Positions 49,796 through 58,266 are shown, counted from the first letter of the stretch. The stretch is DNA of 64,000 bases from CAWDPQ01 sp049642465 (GCA_049642465.1 JBAROV010000032.1:39172-103171); one strand, 5' to 3'. Program-made: numbers and translations. The notes: a model not told the origin generated them from the sequence alone.

Positions 49796-51283
49796 TCACG
49801 CTCCAGCGGCTCGTCTCCGACGCCCGCTCGTGCCTGATGCCCAAAGGTGTTGCGCCGCATAGGCGCGCCACGGCCGCCAGCGCTCGGCCATGGCGAGCAG
49901 TTCGCCGGATGTCAGCCTCTTGCCGTCCGAATCGGTCAACGCGCGCAACAGGCCGATGTCGCCGGCAGGAAACGCATCCGGCTCGCGCAGTTCACGCATC
50001 GCGATGTACTGCGCGGTCCACTCGCCGACGCCGGGGAGTGCACGAAGTTGCGCCACACATTCCGTCAGGGTCCGTCCGGCGCCAAGAACATGTGGATCCG
50101 CAACAACGGCCGCCGCGAGAGACACCAACGTCGCGGCGCGCGTCCGCGGCATCCCTAGCGCCGTCAGGTCCGCCGACGCCACATGTTCAGGACGAGGAAA
50201 GATATGGGTCAGCCCCTCCGTGTTCGGGCCGCTGCCTGCGAGCGCCGCGCCGTAGCGCGTCACGAGCTTCCCTACAAGGCCGACTCCGGCGGCCACCGTG
50301 ATTTGCTGACCGAGCACGGCCCGAACGGCGAGCTCGAATCCATCCCATGCACCCGGCACGCGCAGGCCTGGCCGCGCTGCCACCAGAGGGGCGAGGACGG
50401 GATCCTCCGCGAGCTGCGTGTTGACCGCCTGCGGGTCGGCCGCAAGATCGAACACGCGCCGCACGCGCGCAATGATCGTCGGCAGCGCCGACAGCCGTGA
50501 GAATCGGATCACGACGCGAAGCGCGTGCCCGGCCGCCGGCTCCACCGCGACAACGCCGTGCACCCCGTCGATCTCGACCGTCCGCGCATACCGATCGTTC
50601 GAGACCACCTCGACGCCCGGGATGGCGCGAGCCTTGAGGAACGCGACCATCGTGGCCCAGTCGTATGGGGGCCGATAGCCGAGAAGGATGGTGACTTCGC
50701 CATTCTGTCTGGGCGATGTGGGGGCCGTGGCGCGGCGCAGAGCACATGGCGGACGGTCAAACAGCTGTTGGAAGATTTCGTTGAAGCGTCGGATGCTGCC
50801 GAATCCTGACGCCAGCGCCACTTCGGCCATCGGCAGGCGTGTCTCATGGATCAGTTGCTTCGCCAACAGGACCCGTCGTGTGTGCGCGACCGAGACAGGG
50901 GACGCACCGAGATGCTGTCGAAACAGCCGGCGGAGCTGTCGCTCTCCGACGCCCAGGCGTTCGGCGAGCCGATCGATACCACCTTCATCGAGTGCGCCTC
51001 GGTCGATCAGCGCCAACGCCCTCGATACGGTGTTCGACGTCCCGCGCCAAGCGGCAAATTCTGGCGCAATTTCCGGCCGACAGCGCAGGCACGGGCGGAA
51101 GCCAGCTTCCTGCGCCGCTGCTGCCGTCGCGTAGAACGTCATGTTTTCCCGTTTCGGCATCGGTGCTGGACAAATCGGACGGCAATAGACCCGAGTTGTC
51201 CTGACCCCGCCGAACAGCCGACCGTCGAAGCGCGGGTCGCGCGTACGGAACGCGCGATAACACGCGTCAATATCCAGGTCCAT
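49796..51283 (-). CDS. alkA: Ada-AlkA fusion: methyl-sensing regulator and 3-methyladenine glycosylase
   Basis: A 495-residue protein. Residues 1-75 form the Ada metal-binding domain with the four zinc cysteines at about 34, 38, 65 and 68. Next is an AraC-type HTH pair (LAERLGVGERQLRRLFRQHLG; VALASGFGSIRRFNEIFQQLF). The AlkA N-domain follows (TILLGYRPPYDWATMVAFLKAR) and then the HhH-GPD glycosylase (LPGVGEWTAQYIAMR, with the catalytic Asp expected just after, in EPDAFPAGDIGL). It removes alkylated bases and can activate transcription after methyl transfer to the Ada cysteine. The ATG at 51283 starts at the usual Ada position. Confidence 0.9.
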   Translation of the reverse strand: MDLDIDACYRAFRTRDPRFDGRLFGGVRTTRVYCRPICPAPMPKRENMTFYATAAAAQEAGFRPCLRCRPEIAPEFAAWRGTSNTVSRALALIDRGALDEGGIDRLAERLGVGERQLRRLFRQHLGASPVSVAHTRRVLLAKQLIHETRLPMAEVALASGFGSIRRFNEIFQQLFDRPPCALRRATAPTSPRQNGEVTILLGYRPPYDWATMVAFLKARAIPGVEVVSNDRYARTVEIDGVHGVVAVEPAAGHALRVVIRFSRLSALPTIIARVRRVFDLAADPQAVNTQLAEDPVLAPLVAARPGLRVPGAWDGFELAVRAVLGQQITVAAGVGLVGKLVTRYGAALAGSGPNTEGLTHIFPRPEHVASADLTALGMPRTRAATLVSLAAAVVADPHVLGAGRTLTECVAQLRALPGVGEWTAQYIAMRELREPDAFPAGDIGLLRALTDSDGKRLTSGELLAMAERWRPWRAYAAQHLWASGTSGRRRRAAGA

Positions 51284-51478
51284 GACCGATCGTTGCTCCC
51301 GGTCGCGCCGAGTGTCTAGCGGTTTTCGGACATCATCGCCAGGCAATGAGAACTGGGAACTGCCAGCATTGGCAGACGCGGCACGTCGTCACGGCGGGCC
51401 GTGAAACGGGGACCATGTGCGGTTGAGGACCCCGGACACGCATGGGACAATCGTCGCAGCGGAGGACCTTCACCGACC

Positions 51479-52627
51479 ATGACCGCACGCGCCGACCGCT
51501 TGATAAAGCGCGCCAAAACCGCAGGCTCAGCCAGTTCCTGTCGATCGTCCTATCCCGCGAGCAGCGCCCGCGTTTTCGTCGATGCGCTCGAACGGCTGAA
51601 CTACAGTGTGGAGTCCCTGCTCGTTGACGCCGGGATCCGTCGAGCGGATTTGGATGACCCGGACGCGCGCATACCGTGTGCGGCGTGGGGTGCGATGTTT
51701 CGCCAAGCGCTCGCACTGCGGCCGATGAAAAATGTGGGGGTGCGCCTGGCGACGGTCACGCCGTTCGGGGCTTTCCCGCTGATTGACTACCTGATTGCGA
51801 CATCCCAGAGCGTTGGCGAGGGGCTCACGCGTCTTGCACACTATCTACGTCTCGTCGAGGCTCGATCCGTTCCCGTCCTGCGCGAGGACGAGGACCCGAT
51901 TCGGGTGTTGCTCGAGGGCCGTGATACCCCGTTCTCGGCCGAGTTCACTGTGACGATCAACCTGCTGCTCTGCCGTGAGGAAACTGACGGCCGGTTTCAT
52001 GCGGCCTACGCGAGCTTCTGTCACGAGCCGGATGACGTTGCAGAGATAGAACGGGTGCTCGGTTGCCCGGTGCACACCCGCGCGTCCTGGAACGGGTGGG
52101 CGCTGTCGCGCGAAATGTGTCACCTTCCGCTTCGGCGACGCGACCCCGTCTTAGCCCGGCTGCTCCAGCGACAGGCTGACGAGGTCATCGCGCGCCTCCC
52201 GGCGACGGACGGTGTGGCGCTCGATGTGCGCCGGGCGCTCGCCTCGCGCGTCGGGGGTGGCGACACGCGGGTCCAGACAGTCGCTCGCACTCTTGCGACG
52301 TCAGCGCGATCACTCCAGCGGCGTCTGGCAGCTGCGGGTGTCTCGTACCAGCAGCTGCTCGATCTGGCAAGGAAGGCCGCAGCTGAGCGCTATCTGACCG
52401 ACTCGCCGCTATCGATCGGGGAGGTCGCGTACTTGCTCGGTTATTCGGAGCCGGCCGCCTTCACCAGAGCATTCAGGCGATGGAACAAAGAAACACCTCA
52501 GGCGTTCCGCCTGCGTCAACGAGGCGATCGTCGCGGTGACCGGGTCGCCCATCGGGAATTGCCTGCCGGCGTGGCGCCACGTCGCTCCACTACCAGAGTG
52601 AGATCTGAGCGGCCCGAGAACCGCTAG
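51479..52627 (+). CDS. AraC-family regulator with OruR/ArgR-like N-terminal domain
   Basis: A 382-residue protein. Residues about 25-210 match the arabinose-binding-like domain of AraC regulators with the LDALERLNYSVESLLVDAGI-type beginning. A C-terminal AraC HTH pair follows (TVARTLATSARSLQRRLAAAGVSYQQLL; IGEVAYLLGYSEPAAFTRAFRRWNKETPQAFR). The last about 40 residues are basic and not conserved. It is divergent from the ada-alkA gene, which it might regulate. GGAGG lies 13 bp before the ATG, a rather long spacing. Confidence 0.85.
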   Translation: MTARADRLIKRAKTAGSASSCRSSYPASSARVFVDALERLNYSVESLLVDAGIRRADLDDPDARIPCAAWGAMFRQALALRPMKNVGVRLATVTPFGAFPLIDYLIATSQSVGEGLTRLAHYLRLVEARSVPVLREDEDPIRVLLEGRDTPFSAEFTVTINLLLCREETDGRFHAAYASFCHEPDDVAEIERVLGCPVHTRASWNGWALSREMCHLPLRRRDPVLARLLQRQADEVIARLPATDGVALDVRRALASRVGGGDTRVQTVARTLATSARSLQRRLAAAGVSYQQLLDLARKAAAERYLTDSPLSIGEVAYLLGYSEPAAFTRAFRRWNKETPQAFRLRQRGDRRGDRVAHRELPAGVAPRRSTTRVRSERPENR

Positions 52628-52885
52628 AGGCGACCGTTCGCGGCCAGTCTTCGCAAGATTCTGAACGACACGCCCGCTGGCTTGTGGCGTCGAGATCTCA
52701 TCGTGTCGGCGACGCCATCGCGTCGAAGCGCGCGCGGAATTCAGTCGCGCGCGAAGGACCCGACAAGACCCTTTCGATTCTGTAAGTTACAGATTCTACA
52801 ATGCCGCCATTGCCGTAGATGCCAGCGATGCCGTGGCGCCTTGCACCCGATTGCACCCGCGGCCGAGCTTTTGCTTAGCGGTAAG

Positions 52886-52891
52886 TATAAT
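52886..52891 (+). promoter_or_regulatory. Consensus -10 box (TATAAT) just ahead of a start codon
   Basis: TATAAT ends 8 bp before the ATG at 52900, so the expected transcription start (about 52898) nearly coincides with the start codon. No ribosome-binding site or good -35 box is present. This fits a leaderless mRNA. Confidence 0.55.
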
Positions 52892-52899
52892 ATCGGATC

Positions 52900-53160
52900 A
52901 TGCATGCCTCGGAAATGGCCAGAGCATTGGGGCGCAGGGGAGGACGAGCCCGCGGGAAGCGGCTGTCGGCAGCGGAGAGGAAACGGATCGCGTCGCTGGG
53001 AGGTCGAGCTCGCCTGCAGTCACTTCAGGCAGCCGGCCGCATTGCTGATAACTTCCGCTATGTTGCCGCGCTTGGCGACCTTCGCGGGCGGCCGACCCCG
53101 GTCAGGCGCCTGACCACGTTCGCCGGTCCGCTGCCCGGGATCTATCCCGCGGGATCGTGA
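52900..53160 (+). CDS. Small basic protein upstream of AbiE-like nucleotidyltransferase
   Basis: An 86-residue, Arg/Ala-rich, probably helical protein (MARALGRRGGRARGKRLS, ERKRIASLGGRARLQSL). I recognise no named family, but small genes of this type occur in front of AbiEii-like nucleotidyltransferases. It ends 1 bp before the next start, so the two form a unit, possibly a toxin-antitoxin-type module. It may be translated from a leaderless mRNA; an internal ATG at 52915 is an alternative start. Confidence 0.6.
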   Translation: MHASEMARALGRRGGRARGKRLSAAERKRIASLGGRARLQSLQAAGRIADNFRYVAALGDLRGRPTPVRRLTTFAGPLPGIYPAGS

Positions 53161-53161
53161 C

Positions 53162-53701
53162 ATGCCCGGTCCGGTGGATCATCTCGATACAGTCGGCGAA
53201 GTCGTCGAGGAGCTGCGCGGGCTTGGCCTCGAACCGGTGCTCGTGGGGGGCATGGCCCTGGTGGTACTGGGATCACGTCGAGTGACCCGTGACTTCGACT
53301 TCGTCGTCGCCCATCCGGGCGACCGTCTCGCTCCGACGATCGATGTCTTCTATGACCATGGCTTGGAACTCGTCTGTCGTCTGAACGACGTTGGAGAAGT
53401 GACCTCCACGATCGCCAACCGTAAGGTCGCAGCCGTCCGGCTTCGTCTCGATGCGCCGGCGACCGCATACTTCTTCAGTCCGAAGACCGGACTCCGCGTC
53501 GACCTGTTGTTCGACTTCCCCATCCCGGTGGCGACGCTGGTCGAACATGCGACGCGCACCACCATTCGCTCGCATGTCTTCGAGATCGCCTCCGAACCGG
53601 ATCTCCTGCGTCTCAAGAGGATCGCCAAAGCGGCGCGTTCGGCGCCCGGCGACGCCGAGGACATTGCCTTTCTCGAGTCCCGCCAGAAGCACTCCAGATA
53701 G
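53162..53701 (+). CDS. AbiEii-like nucleotidyltransferase
   Basis: A 179-residue protein with the nucleotidyltransferase core LVGGMALVVLGSRRVTRDFDFVV (about 26-48), whose DFD aspartates are the metal ligands. GLRVDLLFDF supplies the third acidic residue. The C-terminal segment SEPDLLRLKRIAKAARSAPGDAEDIAFLE is typical of AbiEii/AntiTox-type domains. Together with the preceding small gene it may form a type IV-like toxin-antitoxin or phage-defence pair; function is inferred from family only. Confidence 0.75.
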   Translation: MPGPVDHLDTVGEVVEELRGLGLEPVLVGGMALVVLGSRRVTRDFDFVVAHPGDRLAPTIDVFYDHGLELVCRLNDVGEVTSTIANRKVAAVRLRLDAPATAYFFSPKTGLRVDLLFDFPIPVATLVEHATRTTIRSHVFEIASEPDLLRLKRIAKAARSAPGDAEDIAFLESRQKHSR

Positions 53702-53741
53702 ATAAGGCGCTGGAGCTCCCCTCCGACAAACCCGGTACGAT

Positions 53742-53828
53742 TTAGGAAGAGTCTTCGTCGACCTTGCCGATGACACCGTCGCTCGCGCGGATGGCGTAGC
53801 CTCGCAGAGCGTTCAGGTTGCGTAACAT
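53742..53828 (-). pseudogene. PRC-barrel protein, truncated after 28 codons
   Basis: Starting at ATG 53828, 7 bp after GGAGG, the frame encodes MLRNLNALRGYAIRASDG followed by VIGKVDEDSS and a stop. The first about 24 residues match the usual N-terminus of PRC-barrel domain proteins, which normally continue for 100-300 residues. The good ribosome-binding site and start are kept while the body is missing. It follows DUF488 by 43 bp on the same strand and so belongs to the transaldolase unit. Confidence 0.65.
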
Positions 53829-53871
53829 CTGACTTCCTCCTTCAGGGTTGAGCGACGGGTCATCGTGGTCA

Positions 53872-54429
53872 CTACGCAATCGCGCGCGCTTGCTGTGAGT
53901 GCACACCCGCGACTGGATATGTCACGCCCGTTCCGGTCACTAGGGCCCAGGGCGTCAAAAAGTGGGGCCGCGCACGAATGCCGCTAACGATTTCGCTTGC
54001 CGCGATGCCTCTGACCAGCAGCGCATCTGCGATAAGCGACCTGTGGCAGCGCCACGGGAGGGCTTCTGCGCACATCAGCACGACTCGTTCGTGCGTGGCG
54101 AGCTCGATGCAGCGGTCCAGATGCTCTCTGAACGTGTCGGTTTGCATGTAATCGGCATAGCCGCGAAAGCTGGCGTTCCGCCACCCCATGTTCGTGGAAT
54201 CGCGTCGGGGACGACGCAAGCCGCCCAATCCAGGCATGTGCCTGTAGTGAATCCGAGCACGATGAAGGGCTGGAGACAGATGGCCTCGATCGAACTGCGG
54301 ATTGTGTCGCGACCGCGGGATCGTGCGCACATCAAGGACCCGTTGGACGCGATGCGCCTTTAGAAGCCGGATGAAGTCTTCTATCGTCCGTGTCGAGTGA
54401 CCGATCGTGAAGACGACGAGTGATGTCAC
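53872..54429 (-). CDS. DUF488 family protein
   Basis: A 185-residue soluble protein. TIGHSTRTIEDFIRLLKAHRVQRVLDVRTIPRSRHNPQF is the family N-terminal signature, and LMCAEALPWRCHRSLIADAL (about 118-137) carries two conserved cysteines and a histidine. DUF488 proteins are of unknown activity. It starts with GTG 1 bp after the transaldolase stop, so the two are in one operon and probably share the sigma-54 promoter at 55657-55672. Confidence 0.85.
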   Translation of the reverse strand: MTSLVVFTIGHSTRTIEDFIRLLKAHRVQRVLDVRTIPRSRHNPQFDRGHLSPALHRARIHYRHMPGLGGLRRPRRDSTNMGWRNASFRGYADYMQTDTFREHLDRCIELATHERVVLMCAEALPWRCHRSLIADALLVRGIAASEIVSGIRARPHFLTPWALVTGTGVTYPVAGVHSQQARAIA

Positions 54430-54430
54430 G

Positions 54431-55537
54431 TCAGCTCGCGGTCGTGAAGATCTGGCGCCGCTTCTCCCCCACGGCAGCGACTAACTGATCGAACGAGGAG
54501 GCGAATGCCATGATTCCGTCCGCCTGTAACTGTTTGGTGATCGCATGCACGTCAAGGCCAAGGGCCGCCGCAGCCTTGAGTACGGCTTCCGTTTCCTGCT
54601 CCTCCGTCCCGAGCGTGACCCGAACGCATCCGTGATCGCGAAACGCATCGAGCGTCGCGGGGGGAACGGTGGTGATCGTGTCCGGACCAATCAGCGCTTC
54701 GATGTACAAGACATCGGAGTACACGGCATTCTTGGTTCCCGTACTCGCCCATAGCGGCCGCTGAACGCGTGCGCCGCGGCGCTTGAGAGCTGCGAACGGC
54801 TCGCCGTCGAACAGCTCACGGAACCGGCGGTAGACGCGCCTGGCGTTCGCGATCGCGATTTTTCCCCGCAAAGCGAGCGCGTCGGGCGAGCCGATCGTCT
54901 CGAGCAGACGGTCCGCGACAGCGTCGAGTCGACTCACAAATACCGATGCAACCGATGTCACTCGTTGCGGCTCGGGGTGGCGTTGAATGCCTCGAAGGTA
55001 GGCCTGGGCCACGGCCTCGTAGTGTTCAAGCGAGAACATCAACGTGATGTTGACGTTGATGCCCTCAGCTGTCAGCGCCTCAACCGCCGGAACACCCTCT
55101 TGAGTGGCCGGCACCTTGATCATCACGTTAGGTCGAGCCGCGACCTGCCAGAGATGCCGCGCTTCGGCGATGGTGGCTGCGGTGTCGTGGGCAGAGCCTG
55201 GCGAGACTTCGAGACTGACGAAACCGTTTGCGCCTTCACTGTAGTCGTACACCGGTCGAAGGACATCAGCCGCCATTTGGATGTCCTCGACGATCACGCG
55301 TTCGGCGAGCGCTCGATTGCTGATGTTGCGTTCTGCATCGAGCGCGCGATGCAGCCCGGCATCGTAGTCGGTGCTGCCGGCGATCGCCTTTTCGAAGATC
55401 GTCGGGTTGCTGGTCACGCCGCCCAGGCCGTCCACATTAATCAATCGCTGCAGCCCACCGCCCCTGACCAGGCTGCGGCTGATATGGTCCAACCACACGA
55501 ATTGGCGGTGTTGATTCAATCCGAGGAGTGGATTCAT
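54431..55537 (-). CDS. tal: Transaldolase
   Basis: A 368-residue enzyme of the pentose-phosphate pathway that moves a dihydroxyacetone unit between sugar phosphates. GVTSNPTIFEKAI (about 39-51) is the N-terminal signature and VMIKVPATQEGVPAVEAL (about 137-154) carries the Schiff-base lysine. NITLMFSLEHYEAVAQAY and RPLWASTGTKN complete the site. The ATG at 55537 follows GGAG at 5 bp. A sigma-54 promoter and paired activator sites lie upstream, so expression is probably conditional; the housekeeping pathway may use another copy elsewhere. Confidence 0.93.
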   Translation of the reverse strand: MNPLLGLNQHRQFVWLDHISRSLVRGGGLQRLINVDGLGGVTSNPTIFEKAIAGSTDYDAGLHRALDAERNISNRALAERVIVEDIQMAADVLRPVYDYSEGANGFVSLEVSPGSAHDTAATIAEARHLWQVAARPNVMIKVPATQEGVPAVEALTAEGINVNITLMFSLEHYEAVAQAYLRGIQRHPEPQRVTSVASVFVSRLDAVADRLLETIGSPDALALRGKIAIANARRVYRRFRELFDGEPFAALKRRGARVQRPLWASTGTKNAVYSDVLYIEALIGPDTITTVPPATLDAFRDHGCVRVTLGTEEQETEAVLKAAAALGLDVHAITKQLQADGIMAFASSFDQLVAAVGEKRRQIFTTAS

Positions 55538-55656
55538 GAAGACTCCAAGAACATGAACGTATGACCTGAGATCGGAAGCAACCGCTCGACACTCTGCGTT
55601 TTTCGGCTTCTGTCGTTTGGCGAGCCTGCGACTCCCCCTTGTCTGCGGTGTTGAAG

Positions 55657-55672
55657 TGCAGGCTGCGGGCCA
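55657..55672 (-). promoter_or_regulatory. Sigma-54 promoter of the transaldolase operon
   Basis: On the minus strand, TGGCCCGCAGCCTGCA has the invariant GG and GC at 10-bp spacing and most of the TGGCACG-N4-TTGCW consensus. The expected start is near 55646, about 110 bp before the tal start. Activator sites lie 63 bp upstream. Confidence 0.65.
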
Positions 55673-55734
55673 CATCCCGGGTCGGCGAATGGCCCGCCAA
55701 TCCAGGTTGCTTCGCCTCGAGTTCCGGCCCGGAC

Positions 55735-55768
55735 ATTCAGAATGAAACTGCAGGATTTCAAAACGAAA
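55735..55768. promoter_or_regulatory. Paired activator-binding palindromes (UAS)
   Basis: ATTCA-GAA-TGAAAC (55735-55748) and TTTCA-AAA-CGAAA (55756-55768) have centres 21 bp apart. They lie midway between divergent sigma-54 promoters, 63 and 44 bp away. The same TTTCA-N3-TGAAA pattern recurs at three other places in the following 8 kb, all near the activator gene. Confidence 0.65.
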
Positions 55769-55811
55769 GGAGTTCCTGCGCCGGATCGCTAAGCGGCCTG
55801 GGCCGACAGTG

Positions 55812-55826
55812 TGGCGCGTTGCTTGC
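55812..55826 (+). promoter_or_regulatory. Sigma-54 promoter of the cytochrome-like / Rieske operon
   Basis: TGGCGCGTTGCTTGC differs from TGGCACG-N4-TTGC at one position only. The expected transcription start is near 55838, 45 bp before the first gene. Confidence 0.78.
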
Positions 55827-55882
55827 CTTGATGTGCTGCGCGTCAGCCGCGAAGGGCTCGCGGCGACAAGGAGTAACCGGCC

Positions 55883-56353
55883 ATGCGACTTATCGGTGCA
55901 GCTTCGATAGTATTCGCGCTCGCGTTGACGTTCGCCGTCGCAGAGTTCCCGCCGGCTCTCACCGCAAGCCAAACGGCCGGTCTCTCTGACGAGGGCGCGG
56001 GCAACCACCGACGGGGGCAAGCCATTTTCCGCTACGACACCTTCGGCGACGAGCAGTTGTGGACCGATGTGCTGCGGATGCACGAAGTGGTGGCGACGGT
56101 CCCGCCGGCGACCGCGCTGGCGGTGGGCCTCAAGGTCGACGTCGAGGCGTTGCCGCCCGAGATCATCGCGGCGCTGCAGGCCGAACAGGTTGATCTGACC
56201 AACCCCGCTGTGACCGTCGAATTATTGCGGCTGAATGCGGTCGTCGGCGTGCAAGGGAAGGTCAACGACCTGGGGCAGCTCACCACCGTCGGCATCACAA
56301 ATCTCACTACCGCGCAGAAGGCGGATCTGGTTGAATTCCTGAAGTCGCTCTAA
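55883..56353 (+). CDS. Exported cytochrome-like protein lacking its haem motif
   Basis: A 156-residue protein with a signal peptide (residues 3-20). RGQAIFRYDTFGDEQLWTDV, AVGLKVDVEALPPEII and LLRLNAVVGVQGKV are, from memory, the N-terminal half of a conserved family of about 300-residue exported c-type cytochromes. Those continue after VGIT with a CALCH haem site. Here VGIT is followed directly by NLTTAQKADLVEFLKSL, which looks like the family C-terminus, so the haem region appears deleted in frame. No CxxCH remains. It may be non-functional or serve a haem-free role. Confidence 0.6.
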   Translation: MRLIGAASIVFALALTFAVAEFPPALTASQTAGLSDEGAGNHRRGQAIFRYDTFGDEQLWTDVLRMHEVVATVPPATALAVGLKVDVEALPPEIIAALQAEQVDLTNPAVTVELLRLNAVVGVQGKVNDLGQLTTVGITNLTTAQKADLVEFLKSL

Positions 56354-56403
56354 CGCGCTTCGGGACAGGTGCCGCGAGGACGTTCACCGAGGAGGGTGCA
56401 CTA

Positions 56404-56718
56404 ATGGCAACGGAATTTGTGACGGCAACCAAGACGAGCGAGATACCGGTGGGCGGCGTCACGGCCATCGATGTGCGGGGCACACGGATCGCGGTGGCCA
56501 ACGTCGGCGGCACGTACTACGCGTTCGACGACGAGTGCACGCATGAGCAGTGCTCGCTTGCTGAATATGGGGAACTGGCGGGCACAACCCTGACGTGCAC
56601 GTGCCATGGTTCCGAGTTCGACGTGCGGACGGGGAATGTGCTCGCCCCTCCGGCGACGGTGCCGGTCAAGGTATATCCCGTCCGGATCGCGGGGGATGCG
56701 TTACAGATCGAGCTGTGA
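56404..56718 (+). CDS. Rieske-type [2Fe-2S] ferredoxin
   Basis: A 104-residue soluble protein with the two Rieske boxes: C-T-H (Cys45, His47) and C-T-C-H (Cys65, His68). These bind the cluster through two cysteines and two histidines. Length and motifs match small Rieske electron carriers rather than oxygenase subunits. Its stop overlaps the ATG of the ferredoxin reductase gene by one base (TGATG), indicating that the two work as a redox pair. Confidence 0.9.
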   Translation: MATEFVTATKTSEIPVGGVTAIDVRGTRIAVANVGGTYYAFDDECTHEQCSLAEYGELAGTTLTCTCHGSEFDVRTGNVLAPPATVPVKVYPVRIAGDALQIEL

Positions 56719-57941
56719 TGGCCTCGAGGTACGTGATCGTCGGCGCCAGCCTGGCCGGCGCCACCGCTGCCATCACGCTGCGTGAAGAAGGCGCTGATGG
56801 GACCGTGACGCTCATCGGTGCTGAGAACGAGCTGCCCTACGAACGGCCGCCGCTGTCCAAGGCGTACCTTCGCGGGGACGTCCCATTCGACAAGGCGCTG
56901 GTGCGTCCGGCCTCGTTCTACGCGGAGCACGGCATCGAAACGATGTTCGGCACGCGAGCGACGCGAATCGATCCGTCAACCCGCATGGTGGAGCTCGAGG
57001 ATCACCGTCAAGTGCCGTTCGACGCCCTGCTGATTGCCACGGGCGGGCGGAACCGGCGCGTCTCGATTCCCGGCGCCGACCTTGAAGGCATCTACGGTCT
57101 CCGCACGGTCCAGGACGCCGATCGCATTCGGAAAGAGATCGTTGCCGGCCGCCGAGTGGTCGTCGTAGGCATGGGGTTCATCGGCTCGGAAGTGGCGGCC
57201 TCGCTTCGACAGAAAGGCCTGGATGTCGTCGCCATCGACCCGTCGAAGACGCCCCTCTTCCGCGTGCTCGGCGAGGCAGTCGGCCAGACTATCGCCGACC
57301 TCCACCGCGCTCATGGTGTTCGCACCATCTTCGAGGACACCGTCGCCGCCTTTGAAGGAACCCGACGCGTGAAGCACGTCGTCACCAAAGCAGGGCTGCG
57401 TCTTGATTGCGACTTCGTCGTCGTTGGCATCGGCATCGAACCGGCGGTGGAGGTACTCGAAGGCAGCGGAATCCCGGTGGACAACGGCGTCGTCGTCGAC
57501 GAGTACTGCCAGACGAACGTCAGCGGCGTGTACGCTGCAGGTGACGTCGCGAATCACTATCACCTGATCTTCGATCGCCGGATCCGGGTGGAACATTGGC
57601 AGAACGCCATCAAGCAAGGCGCGGCTGCCGCACGCAATATGCTCGGCAAACGCATCCCGTACGACGAGGTCCACTGGTTCTGGTCTGACCAGTACGAGGC
57701 AAACCTGCAGTACGCCGGGTTTCACACGACATGGGAGCAGCTCGTCGTACGTGGCCACCTGGACTCCCGCAGCTACCTCGCGTGTTATGTGAACGATGGC
57801 CGAATCGATGCCGCTGTCGGTCTCAACCGCGCGAAAGACGTGCGGCGTGTCATGCCACTCATCAAGTCCCGGCGCGCAGTGGATCTCGAGCAGCTGCGGG
57901 ACGAAGGCGTCGACCTGCGCTCACTACAAGCAAGTCCGTAG
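56718..57941 (+). CDS. NAD(P)H:ferredoxin/Rieske reductase, FAD-dependent
   Basis: A 407-residue flavoprotein. VIVGASLAGATAAITLREEG binds FAD (residues 5-24) and VVVVGMGFIGSEVAASL binds NAD(P)H (about 148-164). GVYAAGDVANH closes the FAD site, and the C-terminal domain (WSDQYEANLQYAGF) is of the BphA4/AIF type. It would pass electrons to the Rieske protein encoded just upstream. No oxygenase gene is present, so the final acceptor is unknown. Confidence 0.9.
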   Translation: MASRYVIVGASLAGATAAITLREEGADGTVTLIGAENELPYERPPLSKAYLRGDVPFDKALVRPASFYAEHGIETMFGTRATRIDPSTRMVELEDHRQVPFDALLIATGGRNRRVSIPGADLEGIYGLRTVQDADRIRKEIVAGRRVVVVGMGFIGSEVAASLRQKGLDVVAIDPSKTPLFRVLGEAVGQTIADLHRAHGVRTIFEDTVAAFEGTRRVKHVVTKAGLRLDCDFVVVGIGIEPAVEVLEGSGIPVDNGVVVDEYCQTNVSGVYAAGDVANHYHLIFDRRIRVEHWQNAIKQGAAAARNMLGKRIPYDEVHWFWSDQYEANLQYAGFHTTWEQLVVRGHLDSRSYLACYVNDGRIDAAVGLNRAKDVRRVMPLIKSRRAVDLEQLRDEGVDLRSLQASP

Positions 57942-57966
57942 CGTCTCAGCGTAGAAGAAGGTCCTG

Positions 57967-58266
57967 ATGACTACCACCCAGATCCTTGGTTTCGTGGCGA
58001 CGGGCTTAGTAATCGTCGGCTACATTCCGCAAATCGTTCACCTGATAAAGGAGCGCTGTACAGCTGGCATCAGCATTTCGGCGTTCTCTCTCTGGTGCAC
58101 GGCCGCATTACTGTTTCTGATTCATGCGTCGATGATTGGTGATGCGGTTTTCGTTGGAGCCCAGACCGTGAATCTCGTAGCCGGGGGCCTCATCGTGGGG
58201 TTCTGCAAGCGATACGAGGGCGAGGTGTGCCCTTTTCATCGGGACGCGTATTCCCGGCTTCAGTAA
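57967..58266 (+). CDS. SemiSWEET-type sugar transporter (PQ-loop)
   Basis: A 99-residue membrane protein with three helices. The first helix contains the PQ-loop motif VIVGYIPQIVHLIKE, and ISISAFSLWCTAALLFLIHA and TVNLVAGGLIVGF form the other two. SemiSWEETs dimerise to carry sugars by facilitated transport. It follows the reductase by 25 bp in the same unit. A glucoamylase-like remnant on the other strand ends exactly at its stop codon. Confidence 0.85.
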   Translation: MTTTQILGFVATGLVIVGYIPQIVHLIKERCTAGISISAFSLWCTAALLFLIHASMIGDAVFVGAQTVNLVAGGLIVGFCKRYEGEVCPFHRDAYSRLQ

